NCBI GenBank assembly: GCA_018350325.1
Contig: JAEVLN010000002.1
Coordinates: 124,001 to 188,000 of the forward strand
Length of the DNA: 64,000 nt
DNA from: Globodera rostochiensis
Taxonomy: Eukaryota; Nematoda; Chromadorea; Rhabditida; Heteroderidae
Direction: 5' to 3'
Part shown: positions 28,849 to 40,990 of the stretch, one piece after another
How the letters are laid out: every line of letters begins with the position of its first letter
Position numbering within the stretch: the first letter of the stretch is position 1
Translations under genes and position numbers: made by a program
Notes under the pieces: generated by a model
Databases searched by the model: none
Seen by the model: the letters and a program-made list of their open reading frames with translations, nothing else
What the model was told of the DNA's origin: nothing

Positions 28849-31800
28849 ATCAGGTTTCAATCGAACGCTGCGGCTTGGAGAGGAAAAAAGAACAGCAACA
28901 ACAAGAAGAAGAACAGCGACGGCCGTGAGGACTCCACGGTGCTGGCCAGAGACTCTTTCAAAATTTTTGTGAGCGCCGGATCCGGCGGCAACGGTCTACA
29001 CAGGTGGGAATTTGAAGGTATTTTATGTTCATGCATAAATTATTTTTCACCTGCCTGAAATTTCGAAAAATGTTCGAACATGTAAACAAAAATTTTGCGT
29101 TTTTTGAGCGGACGAATTTTTATTAATTAATTTTCCCTTTTTTCTCCCTTAAAAGGTACAACGGAATTGGGGGTTCCGGGGGCTTTGTGTATGCCCGGCC
29201 GATAGAAAAGCTGAGCTTCGACGCCTTCTGTGACACCTATTCGAGCAATGAGGGGGCCGTTGTGGAACTAATGGCGGAAGACGGACAGCACGCCAAACAG
29301 ACCAAACTGTCTGGACAACACGGCAAGGACAGGGTTAGGCAGCGGACGGCCAAAGCAGCAGAAAATTGGAAAAGAAAAAATGCAAAAAATTTGACCTAAA
29401 GTTGTTAACAGATTTGCAACCAAAATTTAAAAAAGTAATTTTTGAAGCATTTTATGAATGGTGCGACGGCGCCGATAAGCCGTCGGGAAAATTTTTAAAG
29501 ATTTCAACGGCATTTAATGAAGAAAATTTGTCAGGATTTTTACATTTTTGTTTTCTTGTAAAATTCGGCATTTCGGTGGTTGTTTTATATTATTTTCTTT
29601 TTTTTCAGATTTTCAACGTGCCGCTTGGTGTCGAAATTGTGGGCGAAAATAACGTACTGTTGGCCAGATGTTCAAGACTGAAACAGCACTATTTGGTAGC
29701 CCAGGGCGGCATGGGTGGATGCGCGAACAACAATTTCATGTCGGTCATAGTTTTGAACGAGCATTTGAGCTCCCCCCCCCCCCCCCTTCTAAATGTGTTT
29801 TTTTGGGAGGTGAGAGGCTAATTTTTGGGCCAGTTTTCTTAACAAAAAAATGAAATGAATTAATTCCTATTTTGTCCGTATCTCATTACTATATAATAGA
29901 TGCTTTTAAGTAGAGATCGGACCGATCGAGATTCTCGATCGTAATCTCGGAAAATCTCGACGAGGTTTTTTCGAGATTCTCGATCGAAATCTCGATCGAA
30001 CAATTTTTACCGAGATTTTTCGAGATTTTTTAAAGATTTTTCAGTGATCTCGAACGAATCTCGATCGTTTAAATTTTTTTCGAGATTTTACGAGATTAGA
30101 GATTTTTCGAGAATCTCGATCGTTCCTCAAGTCCGGTCTCTACTTTTAAGTCTAAATCACGTTGAAACCGTTTTATTTAAAAGATTTTTTTACCCTCTCC
30201 CCACCCCCCTCATATTTTATGTTTTGGCAGAGCCGAAAAGGGCGAGGCATTCTGGATCACGGTCAATCTGAAGCTGACCCCGAACGTGGGCCTCATCGGC
30301 TTCCCAAATGCGGGAAAATCCACACTGATGCAAGCGCTGGTGCCCAACAAACACATCAAAATTGCGCCCTATCCGTTCACCACCACATTGCCCCAGTTGT
30401 GCTACATCAAGTACGGCGGCAAGCTGCGCAGCCCGACTGCCGTTGATGATGACGACGACGACACTGGCGGCGGGGTCGTGACGACGGAGGAAAAAGCGGT
30501 GAAAAAAGCGAACATTTGTTACAAATGATTGTTTGACCAAACAATGAAAATACCCATTCAAAATTCAATCGGAAAACCAAATAATAACCAATTTTTGTTT
30601 GTGTGTAAAGCATTCTCATTTTTTTTTTGTTGGGGCTTCTCGGAACAGGTGGAGAAACAGCGGGGCGAGAAAAATGTCGGGTCGGGTCTTTGGTTGAAAA
30701 TTGAATATTTAATGTATTTGTTAAGAAATTGTCAGGGAACTTCATTTCTGGGGCGGGAGGGGCGAGAAGGGGTCGGTGGTGCCATAGAGGCGTCGCCGAG
30801 AGAATTTTTAATTTTTGATGGAATTTGTTTTAATGGTCCAAAAAATGTGCATCGCGGCAAGAAAATGAACAAAAAAAAAACAGAAAAATAAATTTTGAGA
30901 TTCGAAATTTATGCATTTCTTCAATTGTTGATGGTGAAAATATGAAGAAGAAAACAATATCAACTCATAATTACCAAAAATAAATAAATAAATATTTTAT
31001 TTATTTTTGTTTTTCTAAAAAAATGTTTTTGGGGAACCCAAAAATTACTTTTGAATCGAGAATGTTCTTATTCCGGAAATTCCTTTGAAATAATTTTTAT
31101 TTAAAATTATAAATTATTTTTTGATTTTCGGATATATTTTTTATATATTTTAATCATTCAACAGATACGACGCCTTCAACTGTTTGAAGCACCTGGAATA
31201 CAGTGACATCATCGTGATGATTGTGGACGTGCACGGCTTCCAGCTGGGCCCCAATGAGCCATATCGGTCGGTTTTGGCATTTTGCTTTTTGGAAGAAATT
31301 TAGTTACGTCGTGAGTTTTGGGTTTCGTGTAGTGAGTGTGTTTTTATATTGATTTGGGTTTTTGATAGCTTTTTTATTGTGCATTTCTGATTTTTGTGTT
31401 TTTGTAATAAATGCATTTCTAATATTTGGTCAAAGTATTGGTCATTTTTTTGGTATTGGTTTTTTTGGGTTACAAAATCCAACAATTTGTACAAAACCCA
31501 AAAAATAAATTTTATAACACATTTTTCTAATGTTCCCGCTGTCAAGGTCGCGGAAAATTTCGTCACATTCAACCCACAGGGTTGCGACGGATTTAAAGTC
31601 TCGGACTGCCCAAAATTGGAGTAATTTCGGATAAAGAAAAAAATTTTTAGTGGGAAATGAAGCTTTGGTGATTTTTTTAACAAAATTTACGATGTAATTC
31701 AAATGCATTTTAATTAAAAATATTTGAAAATTTTTTGGTTTTGGTTCGGACTCTATAAAGAAGTTTTTATTTGTGGTCAAACTCTTTACCCACTACGTGA

Positions 31801-32596
31801 ACATTGTGCATTTCTGATTTTGCTTTGTGTTTTAATATTGATTGCATATGATTTTCCATATTAGGTATGTGTTTTGATTGTAGATAATATTGTTAGTTGG
31901 TATATTATTTTGCTTATCTCAGATCGGCACTTGAAATGATTGCGCTGTTGAATAAAGAGATGGAGCAGTACGACAGGGCTCTCGTCAAAAAGCCGGTTGT
32001 GTTGCTGTTAAACAAGGTGGACGTGGAAGACGGCGAACAGGCAAATTTGATTTATCGTTGTCGGGGGCAGGGGGGGTGGCAACTCTTATTTCATAATATT
32101 GTAAGGAAATTGTGAAATGCTAATTGATCACATTTACCATATTTGCATATTGTTAAAATGTTATCCCATTTTGCAGAAAGCGGAGGAATTATGCGAGTTT
32201 TTGTTGGGCGAGGGCCGTGACGGGCGATGGCCTAAGCGTTTGACTGTGCCCACGGGAAAGGAGTCTGGGCTGGACTTGGTCTTTACATTTTATTTTCTCC
32301 AATTTTTACTTTCTTTTTTTTTGCAGAGGCCTTATTATCCCATCCGTTTCCGTTCCATACACGCGATCAGCGCAAAGGCGCGCCAACTGGGCAACGTGAA
32401 GACGGTACTACGGAAAATTTACAGGTCCAGTGTTTGACGTTACATATTTGGGCGGCTATGGGGCCTTCAATTGATCAAATTGTTCTTTGATTTTTTTTTA
32501 TCACTAAACAGGGAGCTGAAGCCATTGAAGAAGGCACTTTTCGTGGAGGAATGGGAGGATTGGAGCAATCATCCGAGGGGCAAGATTCTGTGTTGA
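28849..32596 (+). CDS. GTPBP10: GTPBP10/Obg-like GTPase, first exon and G3 region not found
   Basis: Exons seen: 28849-29003, 29156-29333, 29609-29739, 30231-30498, 31165-31266, 31923-32040, 32177-32278, 32327-32424, 32512-32596. The Obg glycine-rich fold comes first (FKIFVSAGSGGNG, VAQGGMGG), then G1 GFPNAGKST, G4 LLNKVD and G5 ISAKA, ending at TGA 32594. The family acts on the mitochondrial large ribosomal subunit (GTPBP10) or nucleolus. The exon that should carry G3 (DxPGxxEGA) is not visible between 30499 and 31164, where repeat-like DNA lies (CGGTGGTGCCATAGAGGCG at about 30774); only a piece VEKQRGEKN (from 30650) follows an acceptor. No ATG exon precedes 28849. The intron after 32040 would be GC-AG (CAG|GCAAAT). 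Either partly decayed or with exons missed by eye. Confidence 0.7.
29905..30142. repeat. palindromic GAGATTCTCGATCG repeat
   Basis: Nested inverted repeats of GAGATT/CTCGATCG with ends GAGATCGGACC and TCCGGTCTC. It is intronic in the GTPase gene and belongs to the same family as 3584-3636. Confidence 0.6.
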
Positions 32597-33398
32597 TCTG
32601 GATGATCATATTGCGCGATAACTACTTTTTTATATATATTTTTACTTAAAAATAATAAAAAACACACCCGCAATTTTGTTGCACATGGAGCCAAGCATTT
32701 AATTTGGTGGTAAAGCTGCTTTAAACATTTTGCGAATAAGTGTTTTCAGTGGTGAAAAATGTGAAGACGGGTGAGGAAAAGGGAATGGAGAAGAGTTTCA
32801 TTAATGGGGTACTATATTTGTTATTAGGTTCCATTAAATTTAATGTTGATATTTCAATTGTACCCAAGCATTTGGTGGACGACACTAGGGATGCTCGAGA
32901 CTTTAAATTAAATGACCCCGAAACTCGAGAAAAAAACCAAGAAATTTCGCGACTCGATCCCCGCAAGGAAATGAGAAGATCAGACATGACCTAAAAACTA
33001 AATGTACAAATTATATTGTTAAAATATTTTGTTTGAACCGAACTGTTTAATATTTGCTTAACAGGTCCGAAGTTCTGATTTACATTTTTTCATTTTGGCT
33101 AAATCGATCACCCTTTTTATAAAATAATGATTATTATAGGAAAATTAATTCGGGTGTCAAGAATAATTTATTTAAATGCCCATTCCGGTCGTGGGCTTTC
33201 ATTTATACTTTCAATCATTTTTAATCAAAGCTTTAAAATATTCTATCTTTTCGGTATTCTTCTTTTTGTTTTTCTCTTTTGCATTTTTCACACTTGGCAT
33301 TTGCTTCGGTTTTCATTTTCCCCATTTTGGTAATTTCTTCGTTTTGATATTTTTGTATTTGGCACTTTTGACCTTTGCGCTTTTCTCACTTGCTCCGA
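32597..33398. other. intergenic DNA, no gene recognised
   Basis: A frame at 32740-32994 spans GACTTTAAA/CTCGAG-type repeat words and looks like repeat-derived coding by chance. The remainder is T-rich. Confidence 0.4.
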
Positions 33399-33571
33399 AT
33401 TCTGATTCTGTGTTTTAGTCTGGACCCGCTAATTCCGAATTCTGATTCTGTGTTTTAGTCTGGACCTGCTAATTCCGAATTCTGATTCTGTGTTTTAGTC
33501 TGGACCTGCTAATTCCGGGTTCTGATTCTGTGTTTTAGTCTGAACCTGCTAATTCCGGATTCTGATTTTTT
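33399..33571 (+). repeat. 40-bp tandem repeat, about 4 copies
   Basis: The unit contains TTCTGATTCTGTGTTTTAGT followed by CTGGACCTGCTAATTCCG. Four consecutive copies have a few substitutions. Confidence 0.85.
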
Positions 33572-34602
33572 ATTTATTTTGGTTAAAATTCCTGTTCCAG
33601 AATTTTTATTTTACCGGTTCTAGTAGCTCCAAGATATTTAAATCATTTATTTTTTCCTGGCATTTAATTTGACGAAAATTTTGCAAAAGCAAAACATTCG
33701 AGCAAAATAATTGAAACGTTTGAAATGAGTAGGACTCAAAAAATGTGCCCAAGTTGAGCCGCACAACAAACGACGGCGAGTCAGGAAAAACAAAATCAAA
33801 AGGGTATGGACTTATTTTTGCCGGTGAAAATTTTTAAAAACCAAAAATAAAAACATAATACCATTAAAATGAAAAAAATGATTTTTTTTCCCCCCAAAAG
33901 ATTCTAAATTATCGGGGAGTGGAGAGGGATTTATACAAACAAAAAATTCCCTAATTAAGATGGGGGCGTGGATTATGTACGAAAAAAGATATAAAATTGC
34001 CTAATTTAAAGTTAAATAAAAAAATCTTTTACCTAATTTAGAGTGCAAAAATTCTTTTTTAACGGGATGCAACAAAGTCCATATCCCCAAATAGCATGCG
34101 AACAAAATGGAATGAGACAAAAAAAAGTGCGCGGGAACCTTAGCAGAAATTTGGCGATTTGTTATGTCTCGTCGACAAATTGTCGACACGTCTTGGAGAC
34201 ATTTCGCACAGAACCGTTGGGGGGAGTGGGTCTTCACAATCATCAAAAAAAAATCCGGACAAATTCCGTCGTTTTAGCCTCAAAGTTCTCAATGTCCAGT
34301 GTCCTCCGCGCTCCTCATGCTTTACTGCTGTTTGCAACAGCCAAAACTTGTGCCGTATTCTAACCACCGGTGCCGATAATGTTGTCATTGTTTTGGCTTC
34401 TTCACAAATGTTTGGTGCACTTGCAGCTCGTTTGATATGTTGTTGAAGTTGTGTGCTCAGTTCGTCAATGGTCGGCAGTCCATCTGCTGAGAAATAAATT
34501 AATACATATTTTGGTGGTTGCCCTTTTGGCGCCCACAATAAAAAAAAAGTTAACAAAAAACGCGCCAAACAGCAAAAAGTGTTCTCATATGCATAAATTA
34601 AC

Positions 34603-34719
34603 TAGAGACTGACTTCTCTGGATCCAGACCTGGATTTTTCTGGATCTGGATTTTTGTCCAGAAAATCCAGATCCAGACCTTCGTGAAATCCAGATACAGG
34701 ATTTTTGTCGGTCTCTAAA
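34603..34719. repeat. 117-bp palindromic repeat with AGAGACTGAC ends
   Basis: Ends TAGAGACTGAC and GTCGGTCTCTA are inverted. The interior is built of TGGATCTGGATTTT / AAAATCCAGATCCAG words that pair with each other. Confidence 0.6.
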
Positions 34720-34965
34720 ATTAACAAATAAAGAATGGCCTAGCAGCACCTCAGAAATGAATTAAAGTTTGCTTGTGCGTCCTATTTTGCCGCTCGGGCG
34801 CGCGCGTTTTGTCGGCTTTTTTAAAATTTAAATCTTGTTAGCTCAAAAAGGATAATATTTTAAGCCAATAAAAAAATCTATTTGTATTAGTGAAATGTTG
34901 AACATTTTCTTTGACGTATTGTCCCATTTGTACATTTTTGCAATTCCATATGGTTGTCACTTATT

Positions 34966-37900
34966 TTAGGCATTTTGTCTTGTTTGTTCACAATTAGTAG
35001 GCATTTTGTCTTGTTTACCATTCGTGGATTGTTGCGCATGACGACGCATGGCACGGAAATGCCCCGTCTGCAGAGAACCACCAAACATGCCGCTACCGCC
35101 TTTCTTGGCCATCTTTTGCTTTTTGTGCAATTTCAGACGATCCGACTGGCACTGACGGCTGAGACGGAGCAGTTGTTCAGGATCCCGAATGGTCTGCAAT
35201 GTTAAAATTTTCTTCTTTTTGTTTTTTATTACCAAAAAATTATTCTTACCAATGGGAAGGCAAGATCCGCAGCAATGATTCCATCTTGCGCCGTGCCATC
35301 ATATTCGGCATGTTCACCATCCTCCTCACTTTGGTCGTCATCGTCATCCACATCATCGATGTCGAGCTGTTCCTCGTCCTCCATCTTACGCTGCTCCCGT
35401 GAGAAAGTGCGAAGCCGCGCCCGCGTTGCGTCAGCTCAGTGATCAAACGCGCGCCAATGGACCGCGCGCTTTGCTCGAACATGTTCAGCTGCACCTCCGG
35501 CTCCGGCGTGCCGGATTGAACGCCCTGCAATGAATGGAAGGGCTCAAATTGAACTGAATGGTGCCAATTGATCATTTTGCGTGATGATCATGCTTTAACC
35601 GGCCCAATATTCGCCCGAAAAAGCCCGCCTGGATCAAAAAATGCCCGCCATGCAAGCCGTCCAACAAAAAATTAAAAAAAACCCTCCCGGGCACCCAAGT
35701 CGATTTAGTTGTACAATTCCCACCTGCAATTGAACGGTGCCGCCACCCGAGGCCGCTGTGACCGCCACAGTTGTCGTCGGCTTTTCGTCCACTGGAGTGA
35801 GCGTGCCGCTGTCTGTGCTGTTGCCCTCCTCGTCCTCCTTGTTCAGCTTGTATCCGAACCTGGCATTTATTTGATTATTTAAAAACCGAATGTTCACGTT
35901 TTTCAAATGCCAAAAATACGGATAATGATAAATGCCGAAAGATTTAGAGAAGCGCCTCTCAGATATTAATTAAAAAAATTAAATGACTAATTCAAGAAAT
36001 TCGAAGACCATTTCAACCCAAGTATCGGCTTTTATGCTTCTTATTGGTTCCAAATATTGAAGAAACTTTTCTATTAAATTTCAAAAAAAAATTAAAGATT
36101 TCACTTACTGGTCTCCGTGCACTTTTTGGATGACATTCTCCACTTCGCCCACAACATTGGTGATCATACGGCTGGACCACCGATGCTTGTTGCTCATTCG
36201 GCTTGACATCCGATGGATGCCGATTGTGTCAATGGCACTGCTCTTTTTTTCCGCTGTCACCACTTAAAACAAAATGTTTTTAATCGATTAATTAATATCA
36301 AAATGGAATATTATTATTTTATAAATTTAAATTCATTAACATTTATTAAAAATATTTGTAAAAAAATTTTTCAGCAAAATTTTAAACTATTTTGTTGGAA
36401 TTTTATTATCTTAATTAATGTTTAAATAATATCCTTTATTTTAAAAAAATTAAGTAATTTTTTTTAAATATATTTGAATTTTTCATCAAATTTTAAATTT
36501 TATGTAGTAATTCTTATCTACCCTTGAAATCTAAATAAAATCAAAAACATAAATTTGTTGGCATTACCTGCGGCGGACTCCAAGTCCAACGTTTTGTCAA
36601 TGCAGCAGCAACAGCAGCTGTTGCGCACAAAGTCAATTAGCCGAAGAATTGGCGCCCGTTGCAGCGGTTTGCGCGGCAAAACAGCGAACAGAATGAGTTG
36701 GCAAAATGCCAAGAAACTGCCGATGCCATTTGGGGTCTAAAACATCGACAAAATTTTATGTGTTTACCAAAATATGCTTTATTCCAAACATTAATTTCAA
36801 CCCAATTTTCGACTTTTATGCTTTTTATTGGTTCTAAAAATTCGAAGAAGCTCCCGCATTTCCAAAATTTGAAAATTCGGTTCGGAATTTTTAAAATTTC
36901 ATAAAAAACAAAGAAAAGCACCGTACAATTAGGTAAAAGTCCCAGACGAGCAGTCCGTACACAAACCACTCGGACGAAACCAGGAAGTTGGCGATGCACA
37001 ACGGAAGTGGCAGCGTGGAGGTGGCCCTCCGACGGATCACCACTTTCTGAAGAGAAAAAGAAGGTAGATCACTGTAGGGGTCAATTGCGTGGAAAAACCC
37101 CCGCAGGGAGATACAGTAGGCATTGATAGGGACGGAGAAGAGTTGTGAGAGAGAGAGAACAGAGTGGAGAGAGAGTAAGAACGGGAGAAAAGAACACTTT
37201 GATGAAGAGAATAGAGAGCACAGAGTGGAGAGACAAACAACGAGAGAATGAGAGAGATGAGAGAAAAAAACTTTATGGAAAGAAGAGAGAAAGAGAGCGT
37301 GTGTAAGGGGCAAGTAAAGAAAAAGAGACAGGGAGGCGAGAGAAAGAGAAGGCAGAATGATAAACTACGTAGAAGGAGGAAAGAAAAAGGAAATGATTGG
37401 GCGATGGAAAGAGGGTGTGAGAGAAAAAGAGAGTTAGACAGACGGGGACACCTTCGCGTGGCGGCAGCGAAGAAAAAAGAGAATATAAGCGGCGTGCTGG
37501 TTACGGTAGGTAAAAGATCGAATCGATGAACGATTTCGTGCCAAAAGCCAAAAATTGCAGCTACTGACTGATTGATGACTAACTGACCAAGCCGGCCAAC
37601 GGTGCAGCAAAGTCCATTGTGTTCAGCGTCATGCAAATGATGCCCAACGGATGGAACACTTTGTGGTCAAAGAAGTGCACAAGCGCAACAAGCGATGCAC
37701 AAATGGCGACGAGCGTCGCAACTTTGATCGAGATCATCAGCTGAAAAATGAAAATTGATTAATAAACTAAATTTGTCACACAAAATCACTGTTTTTAGCT
37801 CATTTAAAATTGAGGAATATGCTCCGATCTTTGTGATCAGTAGTAATCAGACGACTTTGATTGTCAATAGGTGAATTGAGGATTCAGGATTTCAACAATT

Positions 37901-38800
37901 ATTCAACACGTCTTGAGTACTGTTTGAAGTTCGTAAAAATAAATCTAGAACAAGTTCTGATCAGTGATCAGAAATTAAAAATTGTAAAATGAAAGAACTT
38001 GACGTCTGATCAGCGTACTGAGGATTCAGGATTCAACAAGTATTCAACACGTCTAGAGTACTGTTTGAAGTTCGTGAAAGTAAATCTAGAACAACTTCTG
38101 ATCAGTGATCAGAAATTAAAAATCGTAATTGAAAGAACTTGACGTCTGATCAGCGTTATGATCGGGACCAATTTGATGAACCTCCTGCTCACCTTCTTCT
38201 TTGTCATGAACCAGTAGAACACTGTGTAGATGGAGTAGAGCACAATTTGTGCACCGGTCACGTACATCACCGTGTGGTCCTTCTTCAAATAGCCGTACAC
38301 GCACCAGCAAGTGCCGCCCAGCACGCCCATCAGGAATGGCGCGCCGCTGATCTCCGCCGTGTCCCGCCGCTTCCAAATTTGACGACAGATCGGACTGACA
38401 ATAAATTAATAAAATTCAAGTTATTCCACAAATGGCAAAGCATTCAAAAAAGCACGAAACAATTTTTTTAAATATTTAAAATGTTAAAAAAATCGTTACC
38501 TTTTGTTTTGGTACAAAAGTACTTTTATTGCTTTTAGGGTAAATATTGGAAAGTGCCAAAATACAATAAATTAGAGCCCGGGCGATCGAGATTTTTTGAA
38601 GATCTCGATTGATCTATAAGTCCGGGCTCTAATTTTTACTTAAAATAAGAATAAATAAATTGTAAAATGTAAAATTGTCCAAAAACAAATTATTTTAATA
38701 AAGTTTTGCTTAAATGGTTTTACATTCCACAAAAGAACAGCCCAACGGTGGTGACAAAGGCCAGAATGGAGAGCAGGTTGAGGAAAGGTGAACTCGCCAT
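34966..38800 (-). CDS. SWEET sugar transporter with long C-terminal tail
   Basis: Nine exons (high to low): 38724-38800, 38193-38394, 37588-37740, 36927-37046, 36568-36736, 36109-36262, 35724-35859, 35250-35524, 34966-35193. SWEETs are seven-helix sugar uniporters with two MtN3 repeats. Seen: [71 protein letters not shown]. The membrane core ends near residue 215; a tail of about 290 residues follows, rich in charged, Thr/Pro and acidic stretches. In exon 8 the start and end are open in different frames (2 extra nt around 35412-35420, GGGCGCGG), so there is a frame break or a sequence error. The last exon is uncertain: an alternative donor in it (TTTGGTG|GTTC) joins in phase to 34482, whose frame (PTIDELSTQL...) runs to a stop at 34140. 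Confidence 0.85.
37047..37587 (-). repeat. GA-rich low-complexity intron of the SWEET gene
   Basis: The plus strand of this intron is almost pure purine between about 37140 and 37440, with repeated GAGAGAG, AGAAAAAGA and GGAGAG words. Long open frames on the complementary strand are by-products of this composition. Confidence 0.7.
37876..38155. repeat. tandem duplication with TGATCA pairs in a SWEET intron
   Basis: Two copies of a block of about 145 bp (roughly 37876-38014 and 38023-38155). Each holds GAGGATTCAGGAT, CAACACGTCT, TACTGTTTGAAGTTCGT, CTGATCAGTGATCAG and GAACTTGACGTCTGATCAG. Seven exact TGATCA sites fall within 320 bp. Confidence 0.8.
38572..38632. repeat. 61-bp palindromic AGAGCCCGGGC repeat
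   Basis: Starts TAGAGCCCGGGCGATCGAGA and ends with the inverse TAAGTCCGGGCTCTA. It lies in intron 1 of the SWEET gene and belongs to the GATCGAGAT family. Confidence 0.65.
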
Positions 38801-39550
38801 GGAAGTCCAACATTTGTCCAAATGTCCGTATGTGTGACTAATAATAATGGGTCAAGCCGATCGATGCCAAAATGGGCGTGGGTCCGGCTGTCGTAGCGGT
38901 GTGGTACGGCACACGGCACTTTTTCGCAATGTGCGAACACTGTCTGAAGCCGACTGTGTCTGGAAAATTGGGATTTGTTCAGTGAAAAACAAAATTAATT
39001 TGCAATTCAGTGCAGCACATAAAATAATTAGAAGGAACATGCCAAATTTAGATTAGTTTTTATTCAAAATTATAAGTTAAAAAAAACTAAATACCCGCGT
39101 TTTAAATCATGTTCATGTTTTATTTATGAAAATTTATGAAAGTTTCTTAAAATTTAAAGCAATTAAGTATTTTTAATTCATGAAAATTTTGGCGCTAAAA
39201 CTAAAATAAAAAATTTTAAAATTAAAAACAAAAAAAAATGGAGAGTTTCAAGGAGATTTTAAATTTCATGAAAAATTTAAAAATTTTCGATTAAAATTGA
39301 AAGGATTCCTAAATAATATAAGATTTGTTCAATTCCAAATATTTATATATTTAGAATTCTCGATTTTTGGCACGAATGAATGTGTCCAAATGTCCAATCA
39401 TTGGCAAAATGGTGGCCCCTTTTGTGGTGGCACATGGAGTGGGCGGAGATTGGTATATATCGAACTGTGCATGCGATAGGGGGGGGGGGGGCGGTGCTTT
39501 GTCGAATTGTGATTGGACACACAAATAAGGGGGCGGGGAGGGGGGGGGGG

Positions 39551-39584
39551 AGACAATTTTGTCCCCGTCGGGGACAAAATTGTG
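39551..39584. repeat. perfect hairpin ACAATTTTGTCCCC / GGGGACAAAATTGT
   Basis: Two 14-base inverse arms separated by 3 bases, directly after a G-tract and before a C-tract. Possibly an element end; it lacks the T-run of a terminator and lies in a eukaryotic intergenic context. Confidence 0.7.
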
Positions 39585-40539
39585 GGCAATTAGACGCCCC
39601 CCCCCCGAGGGGCAATATCCGGCGCCGGTTGCTTCCGTAAAATGTTGACACTCAGCCACCTCCTCCAATGTTTGGTCAATTTGGAACAGAACCCGGCGAA
39701 AATTGGCCAACATTTTCCCAAATTTGGACCGGAAAATGCAAAAAAAATGCGATAATAATAATAATAATGGTGAGAATTGAGCTTTGGTGATGGTCAGCAC
39801 AGATGCACATAAACAAATGCTATGCACAAAATGGGATGGGATCAAATTGCGATTATTTTTTGACTAATCAAAAATATGCATTTCTTCGTCCTCGTAGAGA
39901 TCCGTTTTTCTCCTTTTTTTTAAACGTTTTCCTCAGGTTTTGGTGAACAGACCCCTCAATTTTAAATTCAAATATGTTCATCGAAAGTTTACAAAAATTT
40001 CAAACTCCTGGAAAAAAAAGCTTTTTAAAAACTAAACCCGAATTTTGATAATAGATAGGCAAACCTTAAACAAATCAAAATTTAATCAAAACTCTCTAAC
40101 AAAGGCAAACATACCGTATACCAAAACTTACTTACACTACAGTAACTCACCCGCTTATCCACTTTTAATGATGTCAAAGATTGCTTTTGACAGTTTTAAA
40201 AAACACTTTCTTTGTTTTTTTTTCGGGTTTTCTTTCAGTTTTGTGTAACTTTCAAAATGCCTCCTCTCGACTTTCGATGTTTACAAAAAAAAATAGTAAT
40301 AATTTGTTGTGCTTTTTACCATTTTCCTCTCGAGCCTCCCGCCAGCAGCCCCCAACATTTTGCATTTGTCGGGGGGGGGGGGAAACGAAAAGCGCATGGA
40401 AAAAAATGTTTTTTTGTTGTTTCCTTACGCCGTGTGCCAATGCGCGAACAAGCACACAGCAGGTTGGCAGGTAAACAAACAAGCGCGCAAAATTTGAACA
40501 GAGCTTGGCCGCCACCCCGCCCCGCGGTGGTGAGAGAGT

Positions 40540-40990
40540 GCGCCAGAGGTGGAGAGACAACACAAAGAAAGAGAGCGGAGAGAATTGAGAGAAAGGAGGA
40601 GACGGAAGAGATAGCGGAGGAAACGGATGACAAAAAGGAGGAGGGAAAGAGATAGCGGAGGAAACGGATGACAAAAAGGAGGAGGGAAAGAGATAGCGGA
40701 GGAAACGGATGACAAAAAGGAGGAGTAAACGGAAGACCAAAAAGGAGGAGTAAACGGAAGACCAAAAAGGAGGAGGAAAAGGAGGAGACGGAAAACAAAA
40801 AGGAGGAGTAAACGGAAGACCAAAAAGGAGGAGGAAAAGGAGGAGACGGAAAACAAAAAGGAGGAGTAAACGGAAGACCAAAAAGGAGGAGGAAAAGGAG
40901 GAGACGGAAAACAAAAAGGAGGAGTAAACGGAAGACCAAAAAGGAGGAGGAAAAGGAGGAGACGGAAAACAAAAAGGAGTAGGAAAAGAT
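40540..40990 (+). repeat. purine-strand minisatellite (40-bp and about 59-bp units)
   Basis: Three copies of a 40-bp unit containing GGAGGGAAAGAGATAGCGG and GGAAACGGATGAC, then about four copies of a unit of about 59 bp containing AGTAAACGGAAGACC and GGAGGAGACGGAAAAC. The strand is nearly all purine for more than 400 bp, so triplex-forming DNA is possible. Long open frames on the opposite strand (Phe/Ser/Leu repeats) are artefacts. Confidence 0.8.

Noticed and set aside
29366..29821. 151-aa plus-strand frame inside the GTPase gene
   Set aside because: It reads through an intron and joins the GTPase exon at 29609; only the exon part has family similarity.
34140..34568. Minus-strand frame with an apparent signal peptide
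   Set aside because: It begins at TTG and its leader is probably intron; the downstream part may be a last SWEET exon and is noted there rather than as a separate gene.
37037..37636. 199-aa minus-strand frame over a SWEET intron
   Set aside because: It is the GA-rich intron between two well-supported SWEET exons.
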